This document shows positions 1-7,075 of a stretch of DNA of 9,649 nt, in pieces (positions within the stretch are counted from its first letter, which is position 1; each line of letters starts with the position of its first letter). The translations under genes were made by a program, and so were the position numbers. Under the pieces are notes generated by a model. It made no database searches, was not told where the DNA came from, and saw only the letters and a program-made list of their open reading frames with translations. Source of the DNA: an uncultured Clostridia bacterium (GTDB lineage: Bacteria > Bacillota > Clostridia > Oscillospirales > Oscillospiraceae); NCBI GenBank assembly GCA_946011705.1, contig CAMGCA010000053.1:1-9649 (forward strand), read 5' to 3'.

Positions 1-18
1 CTATTTGTTTCTGGGGCT

Positions 19-47
19 ATTATAACCGCACCGGATGAAAAAAACAA
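19..47 (-). promoter_or_regulatory. Possible sigma-A promoter reading off the left edge
   Basis: On the minus strand TTGTTT (47-42) is followed after 17 bases by a perfect TATAAT (24-19). This lies just downstream of the oxidoreductase stop codon and points out of the window. It would serve a minus-strand gene left of position 1. The -35 matches consensus at only three of six bases and the target gene is not visible, so this is tentative. Otherwise nothing is visible in bases 1-58; in particular there is no convincing terminator hairpin for the oxidoreductase. Confidence 0.3.
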
Positions 48-58
48 GAGGAAAAACC

Positions 59-1360
59 TTATTTCTTTGGTAAATCTCCCGTGGCAGGGTTGTCCAGAAG
101 CTTACCGTCTTCCGAAAACCGGGAGCCATGGCAGGGGCAGTCCCAGCTTCGCTCCTGTGTATTCCATTTCAGTGCGCAGCCTAAGTGGGGACACCGCTTC
201 CGGGAGGGGGTCAGCAGGTTCACCGTGGATTCCAGAGCGTTGACACCCAGCTGCCGGTGAAGAATGCTCCGGGAGGGAGAGAACAGAGAAGCATAGGGGT
301 TTTCTCTGCCGCGGATCAGATCGGTCAGAATCTTCGCCGCCGCCATGGAGGTGGTCATGCCCCACTTGTTGAAGCCTGTGGCCACATAGAGATTGGGGGT
401 AGAGGCGCTGTACTGACCAATATAGGGGATCCCGTCCAGACTCATGCAGTCCTGGGTGGCCCAGCGGCTGACGATGTTCGCGTCGGGGTAATGCTCCCGG
501 GCAAAGGATTCCAATTAGGCACACCCCCCGCCTTGCTTCCCAGTGCGGTGCCCGCCGCCGCCAAGAAGAAGAATATCGCCCCAGCTGCGGAAGGAAAGGC
601 CATTCTCCTGCGCGTCCAGGTACATTTCCTCGGGAATCGGCGCATTTTCCAGCGCCAGCACATAGGAACGCTGCTGGTAAAGCTTGAGGAAATAGCTGCC
701 GTGCTTATTCAGGAAGGGAAAGTGGGTGGCAACAACGACGGCGTTCGCGTGAATTCTGCCGTGTTCTGTGACGGCTTCCGTTTTACTCAGGGACTGGACG
801 GGGGTATTTTCGTAAATGGTCAGATTCCCCACGATACCGCTGAGGAATTTCAGCGGGTGGAACTGGGCCTGACGGGGAAAGCGGATGCCGCCGATGGTAG
901 GGAAAGGCAGCGGAAGGCCGCCTGCCAGCTCTGCCGGATAGTTCAGTTTGGAAAGAACAGCAAGCTCTTCCTCCAAAGCATGAAGATCCTGCCGGGAATA
1001 GACAGTATGGCTGTGTTCCTCAAAATCACAGGGGTTTTCTGCGCATAATCTCCGGTATTCGGACAGAGCTTCTTCATTTGCCTGCAAATAGAGTTTGGCG
1101 GCTTCCAAACCGCCCTTTTTTGCAAGCTTGCTGTAAATCAGCCCGTGCTGGCAGGTTACCTTGGCGGTGGTGTTCCCAGTGATACCGGATGCGATGCGCT
1201 TCCGCTCCGCAACCACGCAGTCTACGCCCGCTTTCTTCAATTGGTATGCACACAGAAGCCCCGCCATGCCGCCGCCAATCACCAGCACATCCGTGGATAC
1301 GTCGCCCTTCAGCTGGGGAAACTGGGGCAGCTGGATGGTTTTATGCCAGATAGATTCCAT
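59..1360 (-). pseudogene. FAD-dependent oxidoreductase with C-terminal Rieske domain, interrupted by an in-frame stop
   Basis: This is a YhfW-like flavoprotein: a DAO-type FAD-binding oxidoreductase followed by a Rieske [2Fe-2S] domain. Its substrate is unknown. The N-terminus has the dinucleotide-binding fold VIGGGMAG (Gly29, Gly31, Gly34) with acidic Glu52 ending the second strand. The Rieske ligands are all present as CPHLGC and CPCH: Cys390, His392, Cys408 and His411, with Cys395 and Cys410 as the likely disulfide pair. The start is ATG at 1360, because GGAG lies 8 bases upstream; an upstream in-frame ATG at 1381 lacks such a site. Codon 282 (517-515) is TAA. The frame is identical on both sides and the family sequence continues directly (GKQGGG, then LESFAREHYP), so a single base change such as CAA to TAA explains it. 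A 281-residue product would lack the Rieske domain and part of the FAD domain. The full reading frame is 433 codons, somewhat shorter than B. subtilis YhfW. A sequencing error remains possible. Confidence 0.85.
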
Positions 1361-1422
1361 AAAATCAGCTCCTTTTGGCATAGTATAGGCAAAAGCGGTG
1401 CATTTATTTCACGAACCAACTG

Positions 1423-1493
1423 TGTCAACCTGAGCAAAGCAGCCGTCAGGCTGCGCAAGAGCCTTCGACTCGCTGCGCTCTCTCAGGATGACA
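1423..1493. repeat. 71-bp palindromic intergenic repeat, copy 1 of the TGTCAT...ATGACA type
   Basis: The ends are an imperfect inverted repeat: TGTCAACCTGAG (1423-1434) against CTCAGGATGACA (1482-1493), 11 of 12 bases complementary. Inside is a 6-bp hairpin GCAGCC/GGCTGC (1439-1454). The right half, CTTCGACTCGCTGCGCTC and onward, closely matches the right half of the repeat at 3711-3813, so the two belong to one interspersed family. It lies in the divergent region between the oxidoreductase and the topoisomerase B gene, upstream of the latter's promoter. No target-site duplication is visible. Confidence 0.75.
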
Positions 1494-1507
1494 GGTGAGG
1501 GCGTTTC

Positions 1508-1536
1508 TTGACTTTCTCCCGCTTTTTGCGTATAAT
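1508..1536 (+). promoter_or_regulatory. Sigma-A promoter of the topoisomerase B gene
   Basis: TTGACT (1508-1513), a 17-base spacer, then a perfect TATAAT (1531-1536). Transcription should begin near 1543. That leaves a leader of about 35 bases before the ATG at 1578 and makes the earlier in-frame ATG at 1551 an unlikely start, since it would lie almost at the 5' end of the RNA with no ribosome binding site. Confidence 0.85.
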
Positions 1537-1577
1537 AAACTAAATTTACTATGGAATGCTTAGGCAGGTTAAAAATT

Positions 1578-3557
1578 ATGGCGAAAAAACAGGAACAATA
1601 CGGAAATTCCAGCATCTCCATGCTCAAGGGCGAAGACCGGGTGCGCAAGCGTCCCGCGGTTATTTTCGGCTCTGACGATCTGGAGGGCTGTAAGCACGCG
1701 GTGTTTGAGATTCTCTCCAACGCCATTGATGAAGCAAGAGAAGGTCACGGCGACACCATCATCGTCACCCGCTACGAAGACCTCAGCGTAGAGGTGGAGG
1801 ATTTCGGACGGGGCTGCCCTGTGGACTACAACGAAAAAGAAAAGCGCTACAACTGGGAGCTGGTGTTCTGCGAAATGTACGCCGGCGGCAAGTACGGCGA
1901 AAATGGGGAAAACTATGAGTATTCTCTGGGCTTAAACGGCCTTGGCTCCTGCGCCACCCAGTACGCTTCCGAATATTTTGACGCCACCATCCGCCGGGAC
2001 GGCTTCCGGTACGATCTGCACTTTGAAAAGGGCAGGAACGTGGGCGGCCTGAAAAAATCCCCCGCCGACCGGAAGAAGACCGGTTCGGTTTTCCGCTGGA
2101 AGCCGGATAAAGAGGTCTTCACGGACATCAATATCCCCGTGGAGTACTACCGGGACGTGCTGCGCCGTCAGGCCGTGGTCAACAAGGGCGTGCGCTTCAA
2201 ATTCCGCAATCAGGTGGGCAAGACTTTTGAGGAAGAGGAGTACTGCTACGCGGACGGCATCCGGGAGTATATCGAAGAGCTGGTGGGGGACAACGCCTTC
2301 ACCATGCCCACCTTCTGGGAAGCCGAGCGCCGGGGCCGGGACGCGGACAACCGCCCGGAGATGAAGCTGAAAATAACCGCCTCCTTCTGTTTTTCCAAGC
2401 AGGTCAGCCACATCGAGTATTACCACAACTCCTCCTGGCTGGAATACGGCGGCAGCCCCGACCGGGCGGTGCGGCTGGGCTTCACAGCGGCCTTTGATAA
2501 ATACCTGAAAGACAACAATAAGTACACGAAAAATGAGAGCAAGATCATTTTCCAGGACATTCAGGACTCTCTGGTGCTGGTGACCAACTGCTTCTCCACC
2601 ATCGGCTGCTTTGAAAACCAGACCAAAAAGAGCGTCAATTCCAAGTTTACCCAGGACGCCATGACGGCTTTTTTCAAGGAACAGCTGCAGGTCTGGTTCA
2701 TTGAAAACGCCCAGGAGGCACAGAAGGCTGCCGAGCAGATTCTGGTGAATAAACGGGCCAGAGAATCCGCCGAAAAGACCAAGTCAAGCGTCAAGAAAAA
2801 GCTGTCCGGCTCCATCGACATTGCCAACCGGGTGCAGAAATTCGTGGACTGCCGCTGCAAGGACGCAAACTTAAGGGAGCTCTACATCGTGGAGGGCGAC
2901 TCCGCCTTGGGCAGCGTCAAAATGAGCCGGGACGCGGAATTTCAGGGCATCATGCCCGTGCGCGGCAAAATCCTCAACTGCCTGAAGGCAGATTACAGCA
3001 AAATTTTTGCCTCCCCCATCATCACCGACCTGATGAAGGTCCTGGGCTGCGGCGTGGAGGTGCAGGGCAAGAAGGCCAAGGAGCTGTCTTCCTTCGACCT
3101 TTCCGCCCTTCGCTGGAACAAAGTGGTTATCTGCACCGATGCGGACGTGGACGGCTTCCAGATCCGCACGTTGATTCTGACCATGCTCTATCGGCTATGC
3201 CCCACCCTGATCCGGGACGGCTATGTGTATATCGCGGAATCGCCCCTGTTTGAAATCACCTGCAAGGAGAAAACCTGGTTTGCCTACAATGAGCAGGAAA
3301 AAGTGAAAATTCTCAAGGATTTGGAGGGCAAAAAGGTGACCATCCAGCGCTCTAAGGGCCTCGGTGAAAACGACCCGGAGATGATGTGGATGACCACCAT
3401 GAACCCGGAGACCCGCCGCCTGATTAAGGTCATGCCCGAGGATGCCGAGCGCACCGCCCACTACTTTGATGTGCTGCTGGGAGACGCTTTGCAGGAGCGG
3501 AAGAACTTCATCGCCGAAAACGGCGCGAGATATCTGGAGCTGGCCGATATTTCGTAA
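1578..3557 (+). CDS. parE: Type IIA DNA topoisomerase subunit B (topoisomerase IV ParE-like)
   Basis: This is the ATPase subunit of an A2B2 type II topoisomerase, which passes one DNA duplex through another using ATP. The product is 659 residues, a normal ParE length. The GHKL ATPase comes first: catalytic Glu44 and Mg-binding Asn48 in EILSNAIDEA, then Asp75/Gly77/Gly79 in DFGRG, and the ATP-lid loop GLNGLG (118-123) where gyrases usually have GLHGVG. The Toprim domain follows, with EGDSA (Glu439) and the metal-binding DADVD (Asp521, Asp523, Asp525). RSKGLGE and an EN-rich tail close the protein. I start at ATG 1578, preceded by AGGCAGG nine bases upstream. The A subunit lies 393 bp downstream, which is the usual pairing. 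The B/A order, the compact length and the absence of recF or dnaN nearby favour topoisomerase IV, but automatic annotation may label it gyrB. It is a divergent clade, so the parE name is less certain than the enzyme class. Confidence 0.9.
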   Translation: MAKKQEQYGNSSISMLKGEDRVRKRPAVIFGSDDLEGCKHAVFEILSNAIDEAREGHGDTIIVTRYEDLSVEVEDFGRGCPVDYNEKEKRYNWELVFCEMYAGGKYGENGENYEYSLGLNGLGSCATQYASEYFDATIRRDGFRYDLHFEKGRNVGGLKKSPADRKKTGSVFRWKPDKEVFTDINIPVEYYRDVLRRQAVVNKGVRFKFRNQVGKTFEEEEYCYADGIREYIEELVGDNAFTMPTFWEAERRGRDADNRPEMKLKITASFCFSKQVSHIEYYHNSSWLEYGGSPDRAVRLGFTAAFDKYLKDNNKYTKNESKIIFQDIQDSLVLVTNCFSTIGCFENQTKKSVNSKFTQDAMTAFFKEQLQVWFIENAQEAQKAAEQILVNKRARESAEKTKSSVKKKLSGSIDIANRVQKFVDCRCKDANLRELYIVEGDSALGSVKMSRDAEFQGIMPVRGKILNCLKADYSKIFASPIITDLMKVLGCGVEVQGKKAKELSSFDLSALRWNKVVICTDADVDGFQIRTLILTMLYRLCPTLIRDGYVYIAESPLFEITCKEKTWFAYNEQEKVKILKDLEGKKVTIQRSKGLGENDPEMMWMTTMNPETRRLIKVMPEDAERTAHYFDVLLGDALQERKNFIAENGARYLELADIS

Positions 3558-3561
3558 ATCG

Positions 3562-3931
3562 AATTGACAGTTGACAGTTGACAATTGACAATTATGGTAT
3601 CCCTTCGGGATGAACGAATTGTTGATTGAAAACAAATCGGTAAGGTTTATTATCTAATATGTATATCGGCTTTGCTCAGCATTATTGTTCTTAACTGACT
3701 AAGAAAACCGTGTCATCCCGAGCGAAGTCGAGGGATCTTGGCACCGATTTGACCTGATTCAGTAACGAAAGTGCGTAGATCCTTCGACTCGCTTACGCTC
3801 GCTCAGGATGACAGATTGCTCAGGTAAATTCCCCTTTTGCTGAGTTAATCCGATAAGCACATTATCTAATATTATTGAAATGTCCCGAAGGGACTCCTTA
3901 ACTGTCAACTGTCAATTGTCCATTGTCAATT
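3562..3931. repeat. 370-bp MITE-like element with 49-bp terminal inverted repeats
   Basis: The left arm (3562-3610) and the reverse complement of the right arm (3883-3931) align over 49 bases without gaps, with 41 identities by my count. Each arm begins with four heptads of the form TTGACAR (one degenerate in the right arm) and ends in TCCCTTCGGGA. Homology seems to continue inward in weaker form: ATTATCTAATAT occurs at 3649-3660 and again at 3861-3872. There is no coding capacity. The element fills nearly the whole gap between the two topoisomerase genes and ends 8 bases before the AAGGAG of the A subunit. A second repeat is nested inside at 3711-3813. No target-site duplication is visible. 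I infer a non-autonomous insertion; a foldback regulatory RNA is the alternative. Confidence 0.8.
3711..3813. repeat. 103-bp palindromic repeat nested in the larger element, copy 2 of the TGTCAT...ATGACA type
   Basis: The left arm (3711-3738) begins TGTCATCCCGAGCGA. The right arm (3777-3813) ends GCTCAGGATGACA. Its reverse complement matches the left arm except for one C/T and one G/A difference and a 9-base stretch present only on the right. The right arm is nearly the same as the right half of the 1423-1493 repeat. The transcript could fold into one long stem. It lies near the middle of the 3562-3931 element, as if inserted into it. Confidence 0.8.
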
Positions 3932-3950
3932 GAAAAATAAGGAGTGCAAT

Positions 3951-6197
3951 ATGGCACGAAAAAATAAGGAACCTGAAAAGAAGAAAAAAGTAAACACCGA
4001 CGGGGTTATGGGGCTGCACGGCTCTACCACCGAGCAGGCGATTTCCGAAACCCTGGAAATCAACTATATGCCCTACGCCATGTCGGTGATCGTCTCCCGG
4101 GCCATTCCGGAGATCGACGGCTTCAAGCCCTCCCACCGCAAGCTCCTGTACACCATGTACAAAATGGGGCTGCTGTCCGGCGGCAGAACCAAATCCGCAA
4201 ATATTGTCGGTCAGACCATGCGCCTGAACCCCCACGGCGACGCCGCCATTTATGAGACCATGGTGCGCCTTGCCCGGGGTAACGAGACATTGCTCCACCC
4301 CTTCGTGGACTCCAAGGGTAACTTTGGCAAGGTCTACTCCCGGGATATGGCCTACGCCGCCTCCCGGTATACGGAGGCAAAATTAGACCCCATCTGCGGC
4401 GAAATTTTCAAGGACATCGACAGCGACACCGTGGACATGGTGGATAACTACGACGCCACCATGAAGGAGCCGGCCCTGCTTCCCACCACCTTCCCCAATG
4501 TGCTGGTGTCCGCCAACCAGGGCATCGCCGTGGGCATGGCCTCCAATATCTGCTCCTTCAATTTGAAGGAAGTCTGCGACACCGCCATCGCCCTGATGAA
4601 GAACCCCGACCATGACATTCTGGAGACCCTTCCCGGCCCGGATTTCTCCACTGGCGGAGAGCTGCTGTTCGATGAAGCAGCCACCCGGGAAATTTACACC
4701 ACCGGCCGGGGCAGCTTCAAGCTCCGGGCGAAATGGCGCTATGTCAAGGAGGGAAACCTCATTGAAATCACGGAGATTCCCTACACCACCGCTACCGAGG
4801 TCATCATGGACAAGGTGGCAGAGCTGATTAAGGCGGGAAAAATCAAGGAAATCGCCGATATGCGGGACGAAACCGATCTGGGCGGCCTGAAGCTGACCAT
4901 TGACTTAAAGCGCGGCGTTGACCCGGACAAGCTCATGCAGAAGCTGTTCCGCATGACCACCTTGCAGGATTCCTTCCCCTGCAACTTCAATATTCTCATC
5001 GCGGGAATGCCCCGGGTCATGGGCGTGGGGGCGATGCCGGACGAGGGGACGGCCTGGCGCACCGACTGCATCAAGCGGCGGCTGTTCTTCCAGATCGGCA
5101 AAAAAGAGGAAAAACTGCATCTGCTCAAGGGCTTGGAGCGGATTCTGCTGGATATCGACAAGGCCATTCGGGTCATCCGGGAGACGGAGATGGACAGCGA
5201 GGTGGTGCCCAACCTGATGATCGAGTTCGGCATCGACGAGGTACAGGCCAATTTCGTGGCAGAAATCAAGCTGCGCAACATCAATAAGGAATACATTCTC
5301 AAGCAAACTAAGGCTATTTCCCAGCTGGAGCAGGAGATTGCCGATATGCGCGCTACCCTGGAAAGCGCGAAGAAGCTGAAAAACGTCATCATCAAGGAAT
5401 TGCAGGCGGTGTCCGACAAATTCGGCCAGCCCCGGAAGACGGAGATCATTTACGATGCCGCCGAGGCCGCCCCGGAGGACGAGGGGGAGGAGATTCCCGA
5501 CTATCCGGTGACGGTATTCGTCTCCAAAGAGGGCTATTTGAAAAAGATTACCGCTCAATCCCTGCGTATGAGCGGTGAGCAGAAGTTCAAGGAGGGCGAC
5601 AGCCTGTCCTTTACGAAGGAGACTACCAATAAGGCGGAATTTTTGGTGTTCACCGACAAATTCCAGTGCTATAAGTCCCGGCTTTCCGACTTTGACGACG
5701 GCAAGGCCTCCCTTTTGGGCGATTACCTGCCCCAGAAGCTGGGCTTCGAGCCGGGGGAAAATCTGGTTTCTCTGCAGTTCTGCGGGGATTACAAGGGCTT
5801 TGTGCTGTTCTTCTTCGAAAACGGCAAGGCCGCCAAAGTGCCGCTGAGCGCCTACGAGACGAAGACTAACCGCAAAAAGCTCACCGGCGCTTATTCAGAT
5901 AAAAGCCCGCTGGTATGTGCCATGGTTCTGGAGGAGGATGTCCAGATCGCCCTGTATTCCTCTGACGGACGGGCTGCCATTTTCTCCACCGCCCAGCTGC
6001 TGCCCAAGACCACCCGCAATACCCAGGGCGTGGCGGTGATGATGCTCAAAAAGAAGGCGGTGCTGCAAAACGCGGTACTGCTGGAAAACAGCGGCATCGT
6101 AAATCCAGGACGCTATCGCACCAAGACCATCCCCTCCGCCGGAGCGCTGATCAAGGAAGAGGATTCCGGGGACAAGCAGCAATCCTTTGAGGTTTGA
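3951..6197 (+). CDS. parC: Type IIA DNA topoisomerase subunit A (topoisomerase IV ParC-like)
   Basis: This is the DNA-cleaving partner of the upstream B subunit; its tyrosine forms the transient covalent bond with the 5' DNA end. The product is 748 residues. The winged-helix/tower region runs from about residue 30 to 495, with catalytic Tyr140 in ASRYTEAKL and the adjacent DNA-gate helix NPHGDAAIYET (94-103). A coiled-coil arm lies around 440-490 and ends in the usual RKTEI (495-499). The rest (about 510-725) is a degenerate beta-pinwheel, with strand-like repeats such as FFFENGKAAKV and YSSDGRAAIF. No GyrA-box (QRRGGKG type) is present, which argues for relaxation/decatenation rather than supercoiling. 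I start at ATG 3951, six bases after AAGGAG; a TTG at 3930 in the same frame lies inside the inverted repeat. Two further genes follow almost without gaps. It could be annotated gyrA; the enzyme class is secure. Confidence 0.9.
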   Translation: MARKNKEPEKKKKVNTDGVMGLHGSTTEQAISETLEINYMPYAMSVIVSRAIPEIDGFKPSHRKLLYTMYKMGLLSGGRTKSANIVGQTMRLNPHGDAAIYETMVRLARGNETLLHPFVDSKGNFGKVYSRDMAYAASRYTEAKLDPICGEIFKDIDSDTVDMVDNYDATMKEPALLPTTFPNVLVSANQGIAVGMASNICSFNLKEVCDTAIALMKNPDHDILETLPGPDFSTGGELLFDEAATREIYTTGRGSFKLRAKWRYVKEGNLIEITEIPYTTATEVIMDKVAELIKAGKIKEIADMRDETDLGGLKLTIDLKRGVDPDKLMQKLFRMTTLQDSFPCNFNILIAGMPRVMGVGAMPDEGTAWRTDCIKRRLFFQIGKKEEKLHLLKGLERILLDIDKAIRVIRETEMDSEVVPNLMIEFGIDEVQANFVAEIKLRNINKEYILKQTKAISQLEQEIADMRATLESAKKLKNVIIKELQAVSDKFGQPRKTEIIYDAAEAAPEDEGEEIPDYPVTVFVSKEGYLKKITAQSLRMSGEQKFKEGDSLSFTKETTNKAEFLVFTDKFQCYKSRLSDFDDGKASLLGDYLPQKLGFEPGENLVSLQFCGDYKGFVLFFFENGKAAKVPLSAYETKTNRKKLTGAYSDKSPLVCAMVLEEDVQIALYSSDGRAAIFSTAQLLPKTTRNTQGVAVMMLKKKAVLQNAVLLENSGIVNPGRYRTKTIPSAGALIKEEDSGDKQQSFEV

Positions 6198-6199
6198 GT

Positions 6200-7063
6200 A
6201 TGAACCATTTTCGTAAGACCTTCGGCTGGTTTGCCGTGACGATTCTGGGCAGCGCCCTGTTTGCCTTCGGCTTTTCCTGCTTTCTCATGCCCAACGACAT
6301 CAGCCCCGGCGGCATCTCCGGCCTTGCGCTGGTGGCGGTGGAGCTGCTGCAATTCGCCAGCGTGGGCAGCCTGAGCGTGCTCATCAATCTGCCTTTGTTT
6401 CTCATCGCGGGGCTGAAAATCGGACGGCGGTTCTTCTTCGGCTCCCTGACGGGAATGCTGTGCAGCTCCGCCCTGATTGATGTCTTCGCCCTGATTCCCA
6501 TGCCGGCTACGGAACCGCTGATTGGGGCACTGTACGGCGGTACGCTGTGCGGCTTGGGCCTTGGGGCGGTGTTTGCCGCCGGGGCCTCCACAGGCGGTTC
6601 GGACATCGTGGTAAGGCTTCTCAAGCTGCGCTGGCGGGATGTGCCCATCGGGCAGATATCCATGTGCTTTGACGGCATGGTGGCGGTAATCACGGGTATT
6701 GTGTTCCGGGATCTCAACAAGGCGTTGTACACCGGCGTCACCGTGTTCCTGTGCGGCAAGATCATGGACGCGGTGGTGTACCGCTTCGACTATTCCAAGG
6801 TGGCGCTGATTATGACGAAGGAGCACCAGAAAATCGCGGAAGTGATCGATTCCCGGCTGGGTCGGGGCGCAACGTTTCTGCGTGGAGAGGGCAGCTACAC
6901 TCATCAGGAGCTGATGGTGGTGCTCACCGCCGTCAAGCGCCAGCAGATCACGGAACTCAAGGAGCTGGTCATGGAAATTGACCCAAATGCCTTTGTGATC
7001 GTGCAGGAGGCCCATCAGGTTCTGGGTGACGGCTTCAGCCGGTATCACCGAAACGCGTTGTAA
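6200..7063 (+). CDS. YitT family membrane protein with C-terminal DUF2179 domain
   Basis: A 287-residue integral membrane protein of the YitT (DUF161/DUF2179) family; its transport or sensing role is not established. Hydrophobic segments lie at about 8-30, 39-52, 57-72, 80-100 and 106-128, with one more around 158-190. The family hallmark GASTGGSDIV is at 128-137, and a related glycine-rich SPGGISGLA is at 35-43. The cytoplasmic DUF2179 domain occupies about 200-275, with its motif GRGATFLRGEGSYT at 221-234. ATG 6200 follows GAGG (6189-6192) by seven bases and lies two bases after the topoisomerase stop. A TTG at 6194 would instead overlap that stop by four bases; either start implies translational coupling. 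The length is normal for the family and nothing is broken. Confidence 0.9.
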   Translation: MNHFRKTFGWFAVTILGSALFAFGFSCFLMPNDISPGGISGLALVAVELLQFASVGSLSVLINLPLFLIAGLKIGRRFFFGSLTGMLCSSALIDVFALIPMPATEPLIGALYGGTLCGLGLGAVFAAGASTGGSDIVVRLLKLRWRDVPIGQISMCFDGMVAVITGIVFRDLNKALYTGVTVFLCGKIMDAVVYRFDYSKVALIMTKEHQKIAEVIDSRLGRGATFLRGEGSYTHQELMVVLTAVKRQQITELKELVMEIDPNAFVIVQEAHQVLGDGFSRYHRNAL

Positions 7064-7075
7064 AGGGGTGTTATC

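Noticed and set aside
515..517. Recoding of the internal stop (selenocysteine or pyrrolysine type)
   Set aside because: The codon is TAA, not TGA or TAG, there is no recoding hairpin evident, and the position is not a known selenocysteine site in this family.
185..1048. 287-codon plus-strand frame opposite the Rieske oxidoreductase
   Set aside because: No recognisable motifs and no ribosome binding site; the minus strand carries FAD and Rieske motifs throughout this stretch.
1382..1412. Promoter for the oxidoreductase on the minus strand
   Set aside because: TATACT (1387-1382) is a fair -10, but the best -35 candidate (GTGAAA) needs a 19-base spacer and the start site would fall almost on the ribosome binding site; too weak to list.
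1551..1577. Upstream ATG start for the topoisomerase B gene
   Set aside because: It lies about eight bases from the predicted transcription start with no ribosome binding site, while ATG 1578 has AGGCAGG at proper spacing.
3562..3595. CRISPR-like array from the regular TTGACA units
   Set aside because: The period is 7 bp with no spacers; these are tandem heptads in the end of an inverted-repeat element.
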